From Nocardia alba NBRC 108234 (GTDB lineage: Bacteria; Actinomycetota; Actinomycetes; Mycobacteriales; Mycobacteriaceae): a DNA stretch of 64,000 nt. The position numbers were made by a program, and so were the translations under genes. Of the stretch, positions 24,431-34,081 are shown one piece after another. Under the pieces are notes generated by a model. The model did not search any database. It was given only the letters and a program-made list of their open reading frames with translations, and was not told where the DNA came from. The stretch is from contig NZ_BDAX01000033.1 of NCBI RefSeq assembly GCF_001612665.1, positions 1 through 64,000 of the forward strand, given 5' to 3'. The first letter of the stretch is position 1. Each line of letters starts with the position of its first letter.

Positions 24431-27400
24431 TCAGTGGTTCGCGGCAATATGCCGGGCCAGGCGTTCGGCCGTGCCGAACTCCAGTGCGGCCTCGGCGCGA
24501 ATCCTCGCACCCAAGGCCTTGTTCAGGCGATTGCGCAAGTCGATGCTCAGCAAGGAGTCGAAGCCCAGGTCCCGAAACGAATCAGTCGGGCCGACCTCGG
24601 ACAGATCGTAGCCGAGCACGTCGGCGGCTTCGGCGCGGATCAGTGCGAGGATATCGCCCACGCCGGGCTCGTCGTCGGCGCCCAGGTCGGTGGACTCGGG
24701 TGGCTCGGTGAGGTGCGCCGCGATCACCGTCGGCGCGGGTAGGTCAGACGCCGCAGCGAACATCTCCACGCCGTGAGCGGTCGACAGTGGATGAATGCCG
24801 TTGCGCCGCAGCAGTGCGCCGCGGTCGGCGTCATCGAGATGACCGGTCAGCGTGGTCGGCTTGTCCCACAGGCCCCAGGCGATCGACTGGCACGGCAATC
24901 CCAATCGATGCCGGTGCGCGGACAGGTGATCGAGAAATGCGTTCGCCGCGGAGTAGTTGGCCTGTCCCGCGGTGCCGAGTATCCCGGCGATCGAGGAGAA
25001 CAACACTAACCGGACTGGATCCCGCTCGGTGTCGGCGGTTGCGGTGGCGATGTGCAGGTTCACCGCGCCGGCGACCTTCACTGCCATCGTCGCACGCAAC
25101 TGCGGCTCGGTGAGGGTGGCGATAGAGGCGTCGTTGACCAGACCCGCCGCGTGCACAATCACCGTGGGCCGGTAGGTATCCACCAGGGTGGTGACCTGGC
25201 GCAGGTCGGTGATATCGCATTCGGCGATATCGACCCGGTCGGCGCCCACACGGCGCAGGCGTTCGGCCAGTTCGCGCGCACCGCCGCCGTGTCGGCCCGA
25301 TCTGTTCGCGACAACCATATGCTTGGCGCCGTCTGCGACCATGTATTCGGCGATTTCGGCGGCTATGCCCGACGCGCCGCCGAATATGACACAGGTTACG
25401 TCGCGTCGTCGGTCGGGGATCGTTACCACAAGTTTGCCGGTATGGCGGGCGCGGCGCAGTCGGGCCAACGCCAGATCAATGTCGCGGATGTCGTAGGAAT
25501 GGGTCGACGGCAACGGGATTCGCCCGGTCCGAGTCAGCTCGATCAGGGTGTCGAGTACCTGCCCGATCCGGGCAGGGTCCATGGCCAGAATGTTGTACGC
25601 CGCGTACTCGACCTCTGGGAAGTCGGCCGCGACCCACTCCGCTCTGCGGATATCGGTTTTGCCCATCTCGACGAATCGGCCACGGGGGGCGAGCATGCTC
25701 AACGACGCGTCGATCGCCGGCCCGGACAGCGAGTTCAACACGATATCGACTCCGGTTCCCGCAGTGACGGCACGGAATCGGTCGACGAATTCGAGCGTGC
25801 GCGAATTCGCGATGTGGTCGGCGGGGATACCCAACTGCCGCAGGTGATGCTGTTTTCCGGGGCTAGCGGTAGCGAACACCTCGCATCCCATTGCCCGCGC
25901 GAGGTGGACAGCGGCCAGACCGACGCCGCCGGTGGCGGCATGCACCAACACCCGCTCACCCGGTTTGGCTGCCGCTACATCGGTCAGGCACTGATAGGCG
26001 GTGACCGAGGCGATCGGCAGCGCGGCGGCCTGCGCGAGGGACCAGCCCTTCGGGATCGGCCGGACCTGTGCGGCCTCGGCGACCACGACAGGACCCAGCG
26101 ATTCGGAGAACACCCCGAACACCCGATCTCCTGCGCGCAGGTGCGACACCTCGGCGCCGACCTCGATGACACGGCCCGCGCCTTCGCTGCCCATGGTGGT
26201 TTCAGTCTTCACAAGATTCAATGCCACCGCGATATCGCGGAAGTTCAACCCCGCCGCCTCGACCCGGACGCGGACCTGCCGCGATCGCAGCGGTGCCGTC
26301 GCCGCTGGCCACGGCACTTCGGCCAGATCGTCCAAGGCGCCTCGGCGGGTCACATCGATCCGGTACCCGTCGCGGGGGACGGGTACCGCCACTGACGGGA
26401 CCGGTTCTACGGTGGGAACGAGAATCCGGCCGTCTCGCACCGCGACCTCCGCCACTCCCAGACCAGCGGCGGCATGGACGAGCGCGTCGCTGGCGTCGGT
26501 GTCGGTATCGACGATGCGGACCCGACCGGCTAGTTCGGTGCCTGCCGATCTGGCTGCCCCGGCCACCGACGCGCCGATCAGACCGGTCGCTGGATCGTGC
26601 GGTGACGTCGCCGCGGCCTGGTGGGTGACGAATACGAGGACCTGATCGGTTGTCTGCGAGGCGGATCGGACGGCTGTGACGGCCTGCCACGTTCGCGCCA
26701 TCGCGATCTCGGCCCAATCTTCGGTAAGCGCGAGTTCGCGATCGTCGACATCAACCAGGACTACCGGCTGTTCGCGAAGTTCGGCGAGCCGGTCGGTGAC
26801 AGTGTCGGTGAGGGGGATTGTCGAGAAGTACGTGACCGGCTCCTCGGGCTCGGTCGCGCGGGCCGTCCATCGGCGCTGTCGCAGCAGCGGTGCGGGGACC
26901 GGCTCGCCGTGCACAGGGCGGAAAAGGACTTCCCGGACATCGAATACCGACTCGCCATCGCTGGTTTCCGCGTGCACCGACGCGCTCGCGGGCCCGAGCA
27001 GGTCGCAACGGATCCGCAGGACGGTGGCGGTGGTCGCGGTGACCGAGATACCACGCCAGACGAACGGCAGCGCCAGTCCGGACCAGGCATGGGATAGCAC
27101 CGCGTGCAACGTCGCATCCAACAGAGCCGCGCGCGATCTGCCTACGGTGACCTCCGACGGCAGATGTACCTCCGCGACGATCACTGACTCACCCCGCCAC
27201 GCACGGGTCAACGCACGGAAACTTCCCCGGTAGTCGTAGCCGCGGTCTGCCAGCCGCCGGTAGACGTCAGCGACATCGATGGCGGCCAGGTCCGTCGGCG
27301 GCCAAGTCGCCCACACGGGTCCCGACACGGGTTCAGATCGGTGTACCGCGATCGCGGTCGCGGTTGTCTGGAATTGCCCATCGGCCCCGCGCCGATGTAC

Positions 27401-30292
27401 CGCCATGTCGTAGCCTGCCGGGATCGGTGTCGCGGTAACGGTGACCGTGCAGTCTGCCTCCACCTCGATCGGGGCGGTCAGCGTCAACTCGTCGATGATC
27501 AGGCCGGGCGCTGTCTCGGTGAGCATTTCGATAACGGCGGTGGCGGGGACGATCGCCTGCCCGGCGACCACATGTTCGGCCATCCAGGGATGCTGGGCGA
27601 GCGCGACGGTGGCCGCGATGGCTCCCTGTGGTAACTCGACACGGTCCGTGACGAGCGCTCTGCCCGCCACGGTGGGGCTCGCGGAGCCCGCCGAGGGAGT
27701 CAGCCAGAAGCTGCGTCCGGAGAACGGTGTCGGCGGGGCTGTCGGGGCGGCTGAGAGGGCCACGGTGCGTGCCCGATCCAAGCGGGCCTCACCGATCAGC
27801 AGTTGTTGCAGACCGCCGCTGTCACGGCGTAGCGAACCCACGACGTCGACCTCGACACCGTGATCTTCGGCGATCTGCTCGATCACCGGGGGCAGCAGCG
27901 GATGCGGACTCGACTCGACGAAGGTCCGCAGATCGTCGTCCAACGCGGCCGTGACCGCGGGCCAGAACCGGACCTGCTCGCGCAGCGACCGGTACCAGTA
28001 GGCGGCGTCGAGTCGTTCGTCTGCCGACAACAGACGGCCGAATACTGTTGAGTACAGCCGAATCTCGGGGATGCGCGGCCGGATGTGGGAGAGGTCGTCA
28101 AGCAGCCGTTCCCGGATGGGCTCCACCGCTGAGGTGTGTGAAGCGTAGTCGACGTCGATCACGCGGGTATCGATCCCGGCGGCGCGCGCGGCCGCCTCGA
28201 CCTGGGCCAGATCTCGCGGGACGCCACCGATCACGGTGGACCTCGGACCGTTGATAACCGACACCTCGATATCGGTGCCGGTCCGCTCGACCAATTGCGA
28301 GGCAAGCGTGGCCGAGCACCGCAGCGTCAACAGCCCGCCTGCCGCGACAAGGTCACGAATGGCGCGACTTCGCAGAGCGACGACCGCGCAGGCGTCTTCG
28401 AGGGTCAGCGCACCCGCGATGTGGGCGGCGGCGATTTCGCCTTGTGAGTGGCCGATCACCGCAGAGGGCGTGAACCCGTCGGCCTGCCAGGCCCGGGCCA
28501 GTGACACCATCACGGCGAACAGAGCGGGCTGTACGACATCCACCCGGTCGAGATCTCGACCCGCCAACGCTTCGAACAGATCCCAGTCACAGTGGGGTCG
28601 AAGGGCATGCGCGCAGCGGGTGAGCGACTCGGCGAAGGCAGGGTGCTGTTCAAACAGCCGCAGGCCCATCCCGGCCCACTGGGCTCCCTGGCCTGGAAAT
28701 ATCAGGACCGGGTCGTGGGCGGTCGGCGAACTACGCACCAGATGTCCGGGAGCGTAGGCACCGAGGCCGTCGTCGGCGGCCGGGTCGGCGCGGAGGCGGT
28801 CGAGGCCGCTGGTGAGTGCGTCGAGGCTGTCTCCGATCACGCCGACCGACTCGCCTGTCCGGGACCGGCCCGCCAGAGCGGCAGCCGTGGTCGCCAGGTC
28901 ACCGCGATCGGCGGAATGCAGATGCTGCCTCAGCGCCCTCGCGTGACGGGTCTGGGTGACGGTGTCGGGGGCGCTGACTTTCAGTCGCACCGGTGCGATG
29001 ACGGTGTCGTGACGACGCCCGACCGGATCGCCTTCTCGCACCACTACGTGGGCGTTGGTGCCGCTGATCCCGAAGGCCGAGACCGCGGCCTGTCGCGGAT
29101 GGTCGGATGCGGGCCACTCCATCGCATCGGCCGGCACCGCTAATCCGCCTGCCTGCCAGTCGAAGTCGGTGGTCAACGGTTCGGCATCGACGGTGGGCGG
29201 AATCGTGCGGTGCCGAAGCGCCTGGATGGTCTTGATAAGTCCGCCGATGCCTGCTGCGGCCTGCGTGTGCCCGATGTTCGATTTCAACGAACCGACCCAT
29301 ACTGGTCGACCAGGAGGGCGCGCCGAGCCGTAGGTGTTCTGTAGGGCTGCCAGCTCGATCGCGTCGCCTAGTGGAGTGCCGGTACCGTGCGCCTCGATCA
29401 GATCGATATCGGCGGGGTCGACGCGTGCATCCGCCAATGCCCGACCAATGACCTGTTCCTGGGCCCGGCGGCTCGGTGCGGTAAGCCCATTGCTGGCGCC
29501 GTCGTGGTTGGTGGCGGTCCCGGCGATGATTGCGAGCACGGTGCGACCCTCCCGACGGGCCTGTGACAACGGCTGCAACAGCACCGCGCCCGCGCCCTCG
29601 GACCAGACCGTACCGTCCGCAGCGTCGGAGAACGTTTTGCAGCGCCCGTCGGGGGCCAGACCACCCTGCCTGCCAAAGTCGATAAACAGGGCATCGGACG
29701 GCATCACGCACACACCGCCGACCACGGCCAGATCGCATTCGCCGTCGCGTAGTGCCCGCACCGCCAGATGAACCGCGCTTAGCGATGAGGAGCACGCCGT
29801 GTCCACCGTGTAGGACGGGCCGGTCAGGCCGTAGACATAGGCGATCCGGCCCGCGATCACACTGATCGAGTTCCCCGTGATCCCATATCCCTGCACATCT
29901 TCGCCCCGGTCCGCCAAACGCGGCCCATACTCTTGCGACATCGCGCCGACGAATACTCCGGTCTGTGTACCGCGCAGACCGGCACGATCGAGACCTGCCG
30001 CTTCGAAAGTCTGTGCCACGACCTCGAGCAGAACGCGTTGCTGCGGATCCATCGCCAACGCTTCGCGCGGGGATATGCCGAAGTGGGTGTTGTCGAAGCG
30101 GTCGACCTCGGCCAGAAAATTTCCCGGAGGCACAGTCGCAGTGATACCGCGCTCGGCGGGGAATCGGCCGGACACCGTGGTTCTGGTATGCACAAGCTCC
30201 CACAATTGGTCCGGACCGGCGATGCCACCGGGGTATCGGCAGCAGGTGGCGATCACGGCGATTGATTCGGGAGGCGAGATTTCAGTGCTCAT
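24431..30292 (-). CDS. Type I PKS extension module KS-AT-DH-ER-KR-ACP (1953 aa)
   Basis: One complete, fully reducing module. KS ~10-420: Cys167 in DTACSSS, His302 in EAHGTGT, His342 in NIGH. AT ~525-830: Ser616 in GHSQGE and YASH at 716-719, the methylmalonyl-CoA signature. DH ~895-1130: His907 in HVVAGQAIVP and Asp1059 in DATLHA. ER ~1305-1630: NADPH loop HAATGGVGLAAVHLA, with Val1361 where a Tyr marks the other methyl configuration. KR ~1640-1815: unusual Rossmann motif FGGASGIAAE, catalytic FSS and QANYSAAN. ACP ~1880-1953: Ser1913 in LGFDSLLS. There is no thioesterase. ATG overlaps the stop of the loading protein (ATGA). Expected product: a saturated 2-methylacyl group on the ACP, handed to the type II system. 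Confidence 0.95.
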   Translation of the reverse strand: MSTEISPPESIAVIATCCRYPGGIAGPDQLWELVHTRTTVSGRFPAERGITATVPPGNFLAEVDRFDNTHFGISPREALAMDPQQRVLLEVVAQTFEAAGLDRAGLRGTQTGVFVGAMSQEYGPRLADRGEDVQGYGITGNSISVIAGRIAYVYGLTGPSYTVDTACSSSLSAVHLAVRALRDGECDLAVVGGVCVMPSDALFIDFGRQGGLAPDGRCKTFSDAADGTVWSEGAGAVLLQPLSQARREGRTVLAIIAGTATNHDGASNGLTAPSRRAQEQVIGRALADARVDPADIDLIEAHGTGTPLGDAIELAALQNTYGSARPPGRPVWVGSLKSNIGHTQAAAGIGGLIKTIQALRHRTIPPTVDAEPLTTDFDWQAGGLAVPADAMEWPASDHPRQAAVSAFGISGTNAHVVVREGDPVGRRHDTVIAPVRLKVSAPDTVTQTRHARALRQHLHSADRGDLATTAAALAGRSRTGESVGVIGDSLDALTSGLDRLRADPAADDGLGAYAPGHLVRSSPTAHDPVLIFPGQGAQWAGMGLRLFEQHPAFAESLTRCAHALRPHCDWDLFEALAGRDLDRVDVVQPALFAVMVSLARAWQADGFTPSAVIGHSQGEIAAAHIAGALTLEDACAVVALRSRAIRDLVAAGGLLTLRCSATLASQLVERTGTDIEVSVINGPRSTVIGGVPRDLAQVEAAARAAGIDTRVIDVDYASHTSAVEPIRERLLDDLSHIRPRIPEIRLYSTVFGRLLSADERLDAAYWYRSLREQVRFWPAVTAALDDDLRTFVESSPHPLLPPVIEQIAEDHGVEVDVVGSLRRDSGGLQQLLIGEARLDRARTVALSAAPTAPPTPFSGRSFWLTPSAGSASPTVAGRALVTDRVELPQGAIAATVALAQHPWMAEHVVAGQAIVPATAVIEMLTETAPGLIIDELTLTAPIEVEADCTVTVTATPIPAGYDMAVHRRGADGQFQTTATAIAVHRSEPVSGPVWATWPPTDLAAIDVADVYRRLADRGYDYRGSFRALTRAWRGESVIVAEVHLPSEVTVGRSRAALLDATLHAVLSHAWSGLALPFVWRGISVTATTATVLRIRCDLLGPASASVHAETSDGESVFDVREVLFRPVHGEPVPAPLLRQRRWTARATEPEEPVTYFSTIPLTDTVTDRLAELREQPVVLVDVDDRELALTEDWAEIAMARTWQAVTAVRSASQTTDQVLVFVTHQAAATSPHDPATGLIGASVAGAARSAGTELAGRVRIVDTDTDASDALVHAAAGLGVAEVAVRDGRILVPTVEPVPSVAVPVPRDGYRIDVTRRGALDDLAEVPWPAATAPLRSRQVRVRVEAAGLNFRDIAVALNLVKTETTMGSEGAGRVIEVGAEVSHLRAGDRVFGVFSESLGPVVVAEAAQVRPIPKGWSLAQAAALPIASVTAYQCLTDVAAAKPGERVLVHAATGGVGLAAVHLARAMGCEVFATASPGKQHHLRQLGIPADHIANSRTLEFVDRFRAVTAGTGVDIVLNSLSGPAIDASLSMLAPRGRFVEMGKTDIRRAEWVAADFPEVEYAAYNILAMDPARIGQVLDTLIELTRTGRIPLPSTHSYDIRDIDLALARLRRARHTGKLVVTIPDRRRDVTCVIFGGASGIAAEIAEYMVADGAKHMVVANRSGRHGGGARELAERLRRVGADRVDIAECDITDLRQVTTLVDTYRPTVIVHAAGLVNDASIATLTEPQLRATMAVKVAGAVNLHIATATADTERDPVRLVLFSSIAGILGTAGQANYSAANAFLDHLSAHRHRLGLPCQSIAWGLWDKPTTLTGHLDDADRGALLRRNGIHPLSTAHGVEMFAAASDLPAPTVIAAHLTEPPESTDLGADDEPGVGDILALIRAEAADVLGYDLSEVGPTDSFRDLGFDSLLSIDLRNRLNKALGARIRAEAALEFGTAERLARHIAANH

Positions 30293-33234
30293 GTGTCGGT
30301 CTCCGAGATGAGGTAGTCGACCAGCGAACGGGGTGAGGGGTAGTCGAAGAGCAGAGTCCGTGGCAGCTGTCGGCCCAGGCGCCTGTTCAGGGCGGTGCGC
30401 AGGGCGACTGCTGCTCTCGAATCGAGACCGATGTCGGTGAAGGAGCGGTCCAGGTCGGCACTGGTGATATCGCCACTGATGGCGGCGTTGACGAGGTCTT
30501 CGACCAGTTCGGTGATCGGCGGCGAGTTTTTCTCCGCCGAGCCGAGCGCAGGATCCACGGTGGCGCGGATCGGCGGCGTCACGACGCCCGCCGATATCGT
30601 CGGGTCAGCGCGTCCCGGATCGAACCCCTTGTACCAGTAGCGGTTTCGGGCGAACTCGTAGTGAGGGACGTCGGTATGCATGGTCGCCGGGTGCGGGTTC
30701 AAGCGATAGCCGCCTGCGGCCGCCTGCGCGATCGCGGTGACAAACGCGTCCACCTCCCGATCGCCGTCCATGAGTGGAGTGGCCAGGACTTCTCCGTCGA
30801 GGCAGTCGGTGGTCATGGTCGTCAGGCTGTGGCCGGGACCAACTTCGACGAACCAGCGGCCGCCCAGAAGATGCGCTCGGTCGACGGCATCGGCGTATCG
30901 CACAGGGCGGCACAGGTGCCAGGCCCAATGGCCGGGCCAGTCGAAGGTATCGACGGCATCGACGGCGACTTCGGCGCCGTCCAGGCACGAGATCAGGCGA
31001 GGGGCGCCCTGTGGCGGCCGCATCCAGGCGACCCGGCTCGCGGCGGTAGCGAGTTCGTCGCTGATCGGACGCATCAATGAGCAGTGGCCCGCACGGGCGA
31101 CCCGCAGTGTCCTGGTATGGATTCCGCGCAGACGAAACTCTTCGGCCATGGCGGGCAGATCGGCGGACGGACCCGCCAGGACTGTGTTCGACGGACCGTT
31201 CATCCCCGCGATATCTATGGTCGGGAACGTCGGGAGAATTTTGTTGACCTGGTCTACTGAGGCCATCGTGGCCAGCATCGCCCCGGTCGGCGGCAGCGAA
31301 TCGATCAATCGCCCTCGATCACGCACCAGCAGGCACGCGTCTTCTAGGGACAGCACTCCGGCCGCGTACGCGGCGGTAATCTCACCTTGGGAATGGCCGA
31401 GGACGATATCGGGAGTGATGCCGAACGAGGCGAGCAATCCGAGCAATCCGGTCTGGATGGCGAACAACAGCGGCTGGGCGTAGTCGAGGCGGTCGAGATC
31501 GGCGTCCTGCCACAATAGGTCGACGATATCGCGTTCCACCAAGCCGTTGAGAATGTCGGCGGTCTTGTCGAATGCCTCGGCGAACGCGGGATAGGCCCGA
31601 TACAGGGCGGTGCTCATCCCGGGTTTCTGCATTCCCTGTCCAGGGAAGGTAAAGACGACCTCGCCGGGAGCGGGTCGCTCGATAACGGTGTCGGCGGGTA
31701 GGTCTCCGGCCGCCAGGCTGCTCAACTGCAACAGTGCGTCGGCGCGATCTCGAACGGCTGATCCGATACGGACCGGACCGTGCGGATCGCGGAGGGTCTG
31801 CCACGCTCGGGCGGCCACCGTCGTCGGGTCGCAGGCGGCGAGATGCGCTCGCAATCGACCCGCCTGCACACGCAGGGTCGCGTGGTCGCTGCCGGATACC
31901 AGCAGCGGCGCCGGGAATACCGCGGACGCGGTGTGCTCGACGGGGTCGCATCCGGCCAGCACCACGTGCGCGTTGCTGCCTCCGAGGCCGAGGGAGGTCA
32001 CCGCGCCGTATCGTTCGGATGGACGCCCGCGCCACGGCTGAACGGTGATCGGGACGTCGAGTCCGGATCCGGGCAGGTCGATGGCGGGGGCGGAGCGGTG
32101 GAAGTGCAGGTTTGGCGGTATCTGGCCGTGCTGGATGCTCAACGCCACCTTGATCACGCCCGCGATACCCGCGGCCGCTTCCAGATGGCCGATATTCGTC
32201 TTCACCGAACCCACCCACAGCGGATCCGCGGCGGTGCGGGCGCTGCCGAGAACCGCCGTCACCGCGTCGATCTCGATGGGATCGCCGACACGTGTCCCGG
32301 TGCCGTGCAATTCCAGATAGCCAAGCTGATCAGGGTGAACAGTCTCGGCGTAGACGGCGTCGAGCAGACGGGCCTGCGCCTGGGAACTCGAGGTGGTCAG
32401 CGACCCCGCGGCCGCGTCATGCCCCACCGCAGTCGCCACGACGGAGGCATAAGGGGCGCGCCCAAACAAGTGCTGGTGCGCGCCGGTAGTGAGGATGACG
32501 ACGCCGACCCCTTCGCCGCGGACGATTCCGTCGGCGGTCGAATCCAGGGTGCGGCAGCGGTGCGTCGGCGACAGCACGCCCAGGCTGTCGAGCACATCGT
32601 CGGTTTGTGGGTCGAGGTTCAGATGAACGCCTGCGACGACGGCCACGTCGCAATCACCCGAACGTAGGCAGGTCACCGCGGTGTGCAGGGCGGTCAGCGA
32701 CGAGGACTGTCCGGTGTCCACGACCATGCTGGGGCCGCTCAGGCCAAGGATATGGGAGACGCGATTGGCCAGGAACGTTCGGCTGGTGCCGGTCAGGGTG
32801 TAGGAATCGACAGCGCCGTCACGCCGGACGAGGTGCGCGTAGTCCTCATTGGAGGCGCCCACGAACACGCCCGTGGTCACCGCCGCCAAGGCCGTGGCGT
32901 CGACGTGGGCGTCGTGCATCGCGTGCCAGACCGTTTCCAGCAGAATTCTCTGCTGCGGGTCCATCGCGGCGGCTTCGTGGCCAGACACGCCGAAGAAACG
33001 GGGCTCGAAACATTCGACATCGCTCAGATAGCCGCCCGGCCGTCGAGGCCCCCGCCAGGCGGGCGGATCGGCGATCGCGTCGACACCCCCGATGAGCAGA
33101 TCCCAGAATCTGTCGACGGTCGTGGCGCCGGGCAACCGGCAGGCCAGGCCGGATATGGTGATCGGGATCGCCGCGCCCACCGCGGTGGCTTCGATATCGG
33201 TGTCAGATCGCTGCCGCGGTTCTGTTTCGCCCAT
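30289..33234 (-). CDS. Type I PKS loading protein KSQ-AT-ACP (981 aa)
   Basis: KS-like domain ~20-430 in which the active Cys is Gln176 (VDTGQSSS), while His310 (LHGTGT) and His350 (NIGH) remain: the KSQ type that decarboxylates a malonyl-type unit to make a starter. AT ~525-830: Ser615 in GHSQGE, Arg in VRDRGRLID for carboxylate binding, and RAGH at 714-717, matching the xAGH pattern of ethylmalonyl-selecting ATs rather than YASH or HAFH. ACP ~905-981: Ser939 in IGLDSRAAV. So ethylmalonyl-CoA from Ccr, decarboxylated to butyryl, is the likely primer. It is encoded just before the extension module, in the same operon. No docking helices are obvious at the junction. Confidence 0.92.
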   Translation of the reverse strand: MGETEPRQRSDTDIEATAVGAAIPITISGLACRLPGATTVDRFWDLLIGGVDAIADPPAWRGPRRPGGYLSDVECFEPRFFGVSGHEAAAMDPQQRILLETVWHAMHDAHVDATALAAVTTGVFVGASNEDYAHLVRRDGAVDSYTLTGTSRTFLANRVSHILGLSGPSMVVDTGQSSSLTALHTAVTCLRSGDCDVAVVAGVHLNLDPQTDDVLDSLGVLSPTHRCRTLDSTADGIVRGEGVGVVILTTGAHQHLFGRAPYASVVATAVGHDAAAGSLTTSSSQAQARLLDAVYAETVHPDQLGYLELHGTGTRVGDPIEIDAVTAVLGSARTAADPLWVGSVKTNIGHLEAAAGIAGVIKVALSIQHGQIPPNLHFHRSAPAIDLPGSGLDVPITVQPWRGRPSERYGAVTSLGLGGSNAHVVLAGCDPVEHTASAVFPAPLLVSGSDHATLRVQAGRLRAHLAACDPTTVAARAWQTLRDPHGPVRIGSAVRDRADALLQLSSLAAGDLPADTVIERPAPGEVVFTFPGQGMQKPGMSTALYRAYPAFAEAFDKTADILNGLVERDIVDLLWQDADLDRLDYAQPLLFAIQTGLLGLLASFGITPDIVLGHSQGEITAAYAAGVLSLEDACLLVRDRGRLIDSLPPTGAMLATMASVDQVNKILPTFPTIDIAGMNGPSNTVLAGPSADLPAMAEEFRLRGIHTRTLRVARAGHCSLMRPISDELATAASRVAWMRPPQGAPRLISCLDGAEVAVDAVDTFDWPGHWAWHLCRPVRYADAVDRAHLLGGRWFVEVGPGHSLTTMTTDCLDGEVLATPLMDGDREVDAFVTAIAQAAAGGYRLNPHPATMHTDVPHYEFARNRYWYKGFDPGRADPTISAGVVTPPIRATVDPALGSAEKNSPPITELVEDLVNAAISGDITSADLDRSFTDIGLDSRAAVALRTALNRRLGRQLPRTLLFDYPSPRSLVDYLISETDT

Positions 33235-33380
33235 ATGTCGTTGGTAGCGGCCGGTTCTGGAGAGGCGCCGGAGTTCTCTGGAGGATCACTGGATCGAGAA
33301 GACCACCCACAGGTTCGGGCGCGCGCGGTGCGCCGTTCTCCTCCGGCGATATTCGAGTTCGTGGCCGGACTATCGTGGCC

Positions 33381-33572
33381 ATGACAGGTCGAAATACCGC
33401 CACTCGCGATACCTGGCGAAAAGTTCGCCGCGTCATCGACACCATCGCGACCTACGTGGGTCCGGGACTTCTCGCCATGGGTTTGACCCACATGTACGTC
33501 GACGCGTCGTTGGCGGCCTTTCTGCGGGAGCAGGCCCACGCCAGGTCACGCGGCCCACGCTCGGTGCCGTGA
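33381..33572 (+). CDS. Possible small protein (63 aa)
   Basis: An open frame from ATG 33381 in the interval between the divergent loading PKS and MarR genes. The second half has coding-like third-position GC and a hydrophobic stretch (TYVGPGLLAMGLTHMYVDAS). No family recognised and no clear ribosome binding site. It may be leader sequence rather than a gene. The rest of 33235-33584 must hold the promoters of the two divergent transcripts. Confidence 0.25.
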   Translation: MTGRNTATRDTWRKVRRVIDTIATYVGPGLLAMGLTHMYVDASLAAFLREQAHARSRGPRSVP

Positions 33573-33584
33573 TAGATACGATAT

Positions 33585-34055
33585 ATGCACATCAACGAGC
33601 CGTCCTACCTACGCAACGCAGGTTTTCTGCTTTCCCGGGTGGGTGCCATGTGTGAGTCGAGCTGGTTCCGGCTCATCAACGCCGAAGGCATCGGGCAGGT
33701 CGAATTCGCGCTCATGTCGGTCCTTCGGGCCAACGGCCCCATGCGGCAACGGGATGCGGCTCGCGCGGCGGGCATCGAACCGCGCAACGTCGTGGGGTCG
33801 GTCGATCGGCTCCGGCACCGTGAACTCATCAACGCCGAACCCGCGGCACACGACAGGCGGGTCAAACAGCTGACCATCAGCGGCGCGGGCGAGCAGTTGC
33901 TCACGCGTCTCGGTAACCGGCTCGGCCAGGAAAGCGAGAGTTTCCTGAACCCACTCGACGAACACGAGCGGCGTGTGCTCACCGACCTGCTGTGGAAGAT
34001 GTACGCGCACAAGGTGATCGACGAAGAGTTACGCCCGCAGCCGCCGCAGTCCTGA
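33585..34055 (+). CDS. MarR-family regulator (156 aa)
   Basis: Winged-helix dimer of MarR type: an N-terminal helix (SYLRNAGFLLSRVGAM), recognition helix region MRQRDAARAAGIEPRNVVGS, wing AHDRRVKQLTISGAGEQLL (the DxRxxxxxLT motif typical of MarR), and C-terminal dimerisation helices. MarR proteins usually repress nearby export or tailoring genes and are released by a phenolic ligand, so this one may sense the product or an intermediate. It is divergent from the type I PKS operon. Confidence 0.88.
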   Translation: MHINEPSYLRNAGFLLSRVGAMCESSWFRLINAEGIGQVEFALMSVLRANGPMRQRDAARAAGIEPRNVVGSVDRLRHRELINAEPAAHDRRVKQLTISGAGEQLLTRLGNRLGQESESFLNPLDEHERRVLTDLLWKMYAHKVIDEELRPQPPQS

Positions 34056-34081
34056 ATCCGCGGACCGAGCCCGAAGCGGGA

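Noticed and set aside
30289..33234. Reading the first type I KS as a mutated, dead ketosynthase
   Set aside because: Cys to Gln with both His kept is the known KSQ decarboxylase form, and the position as first protein fits a loading function.
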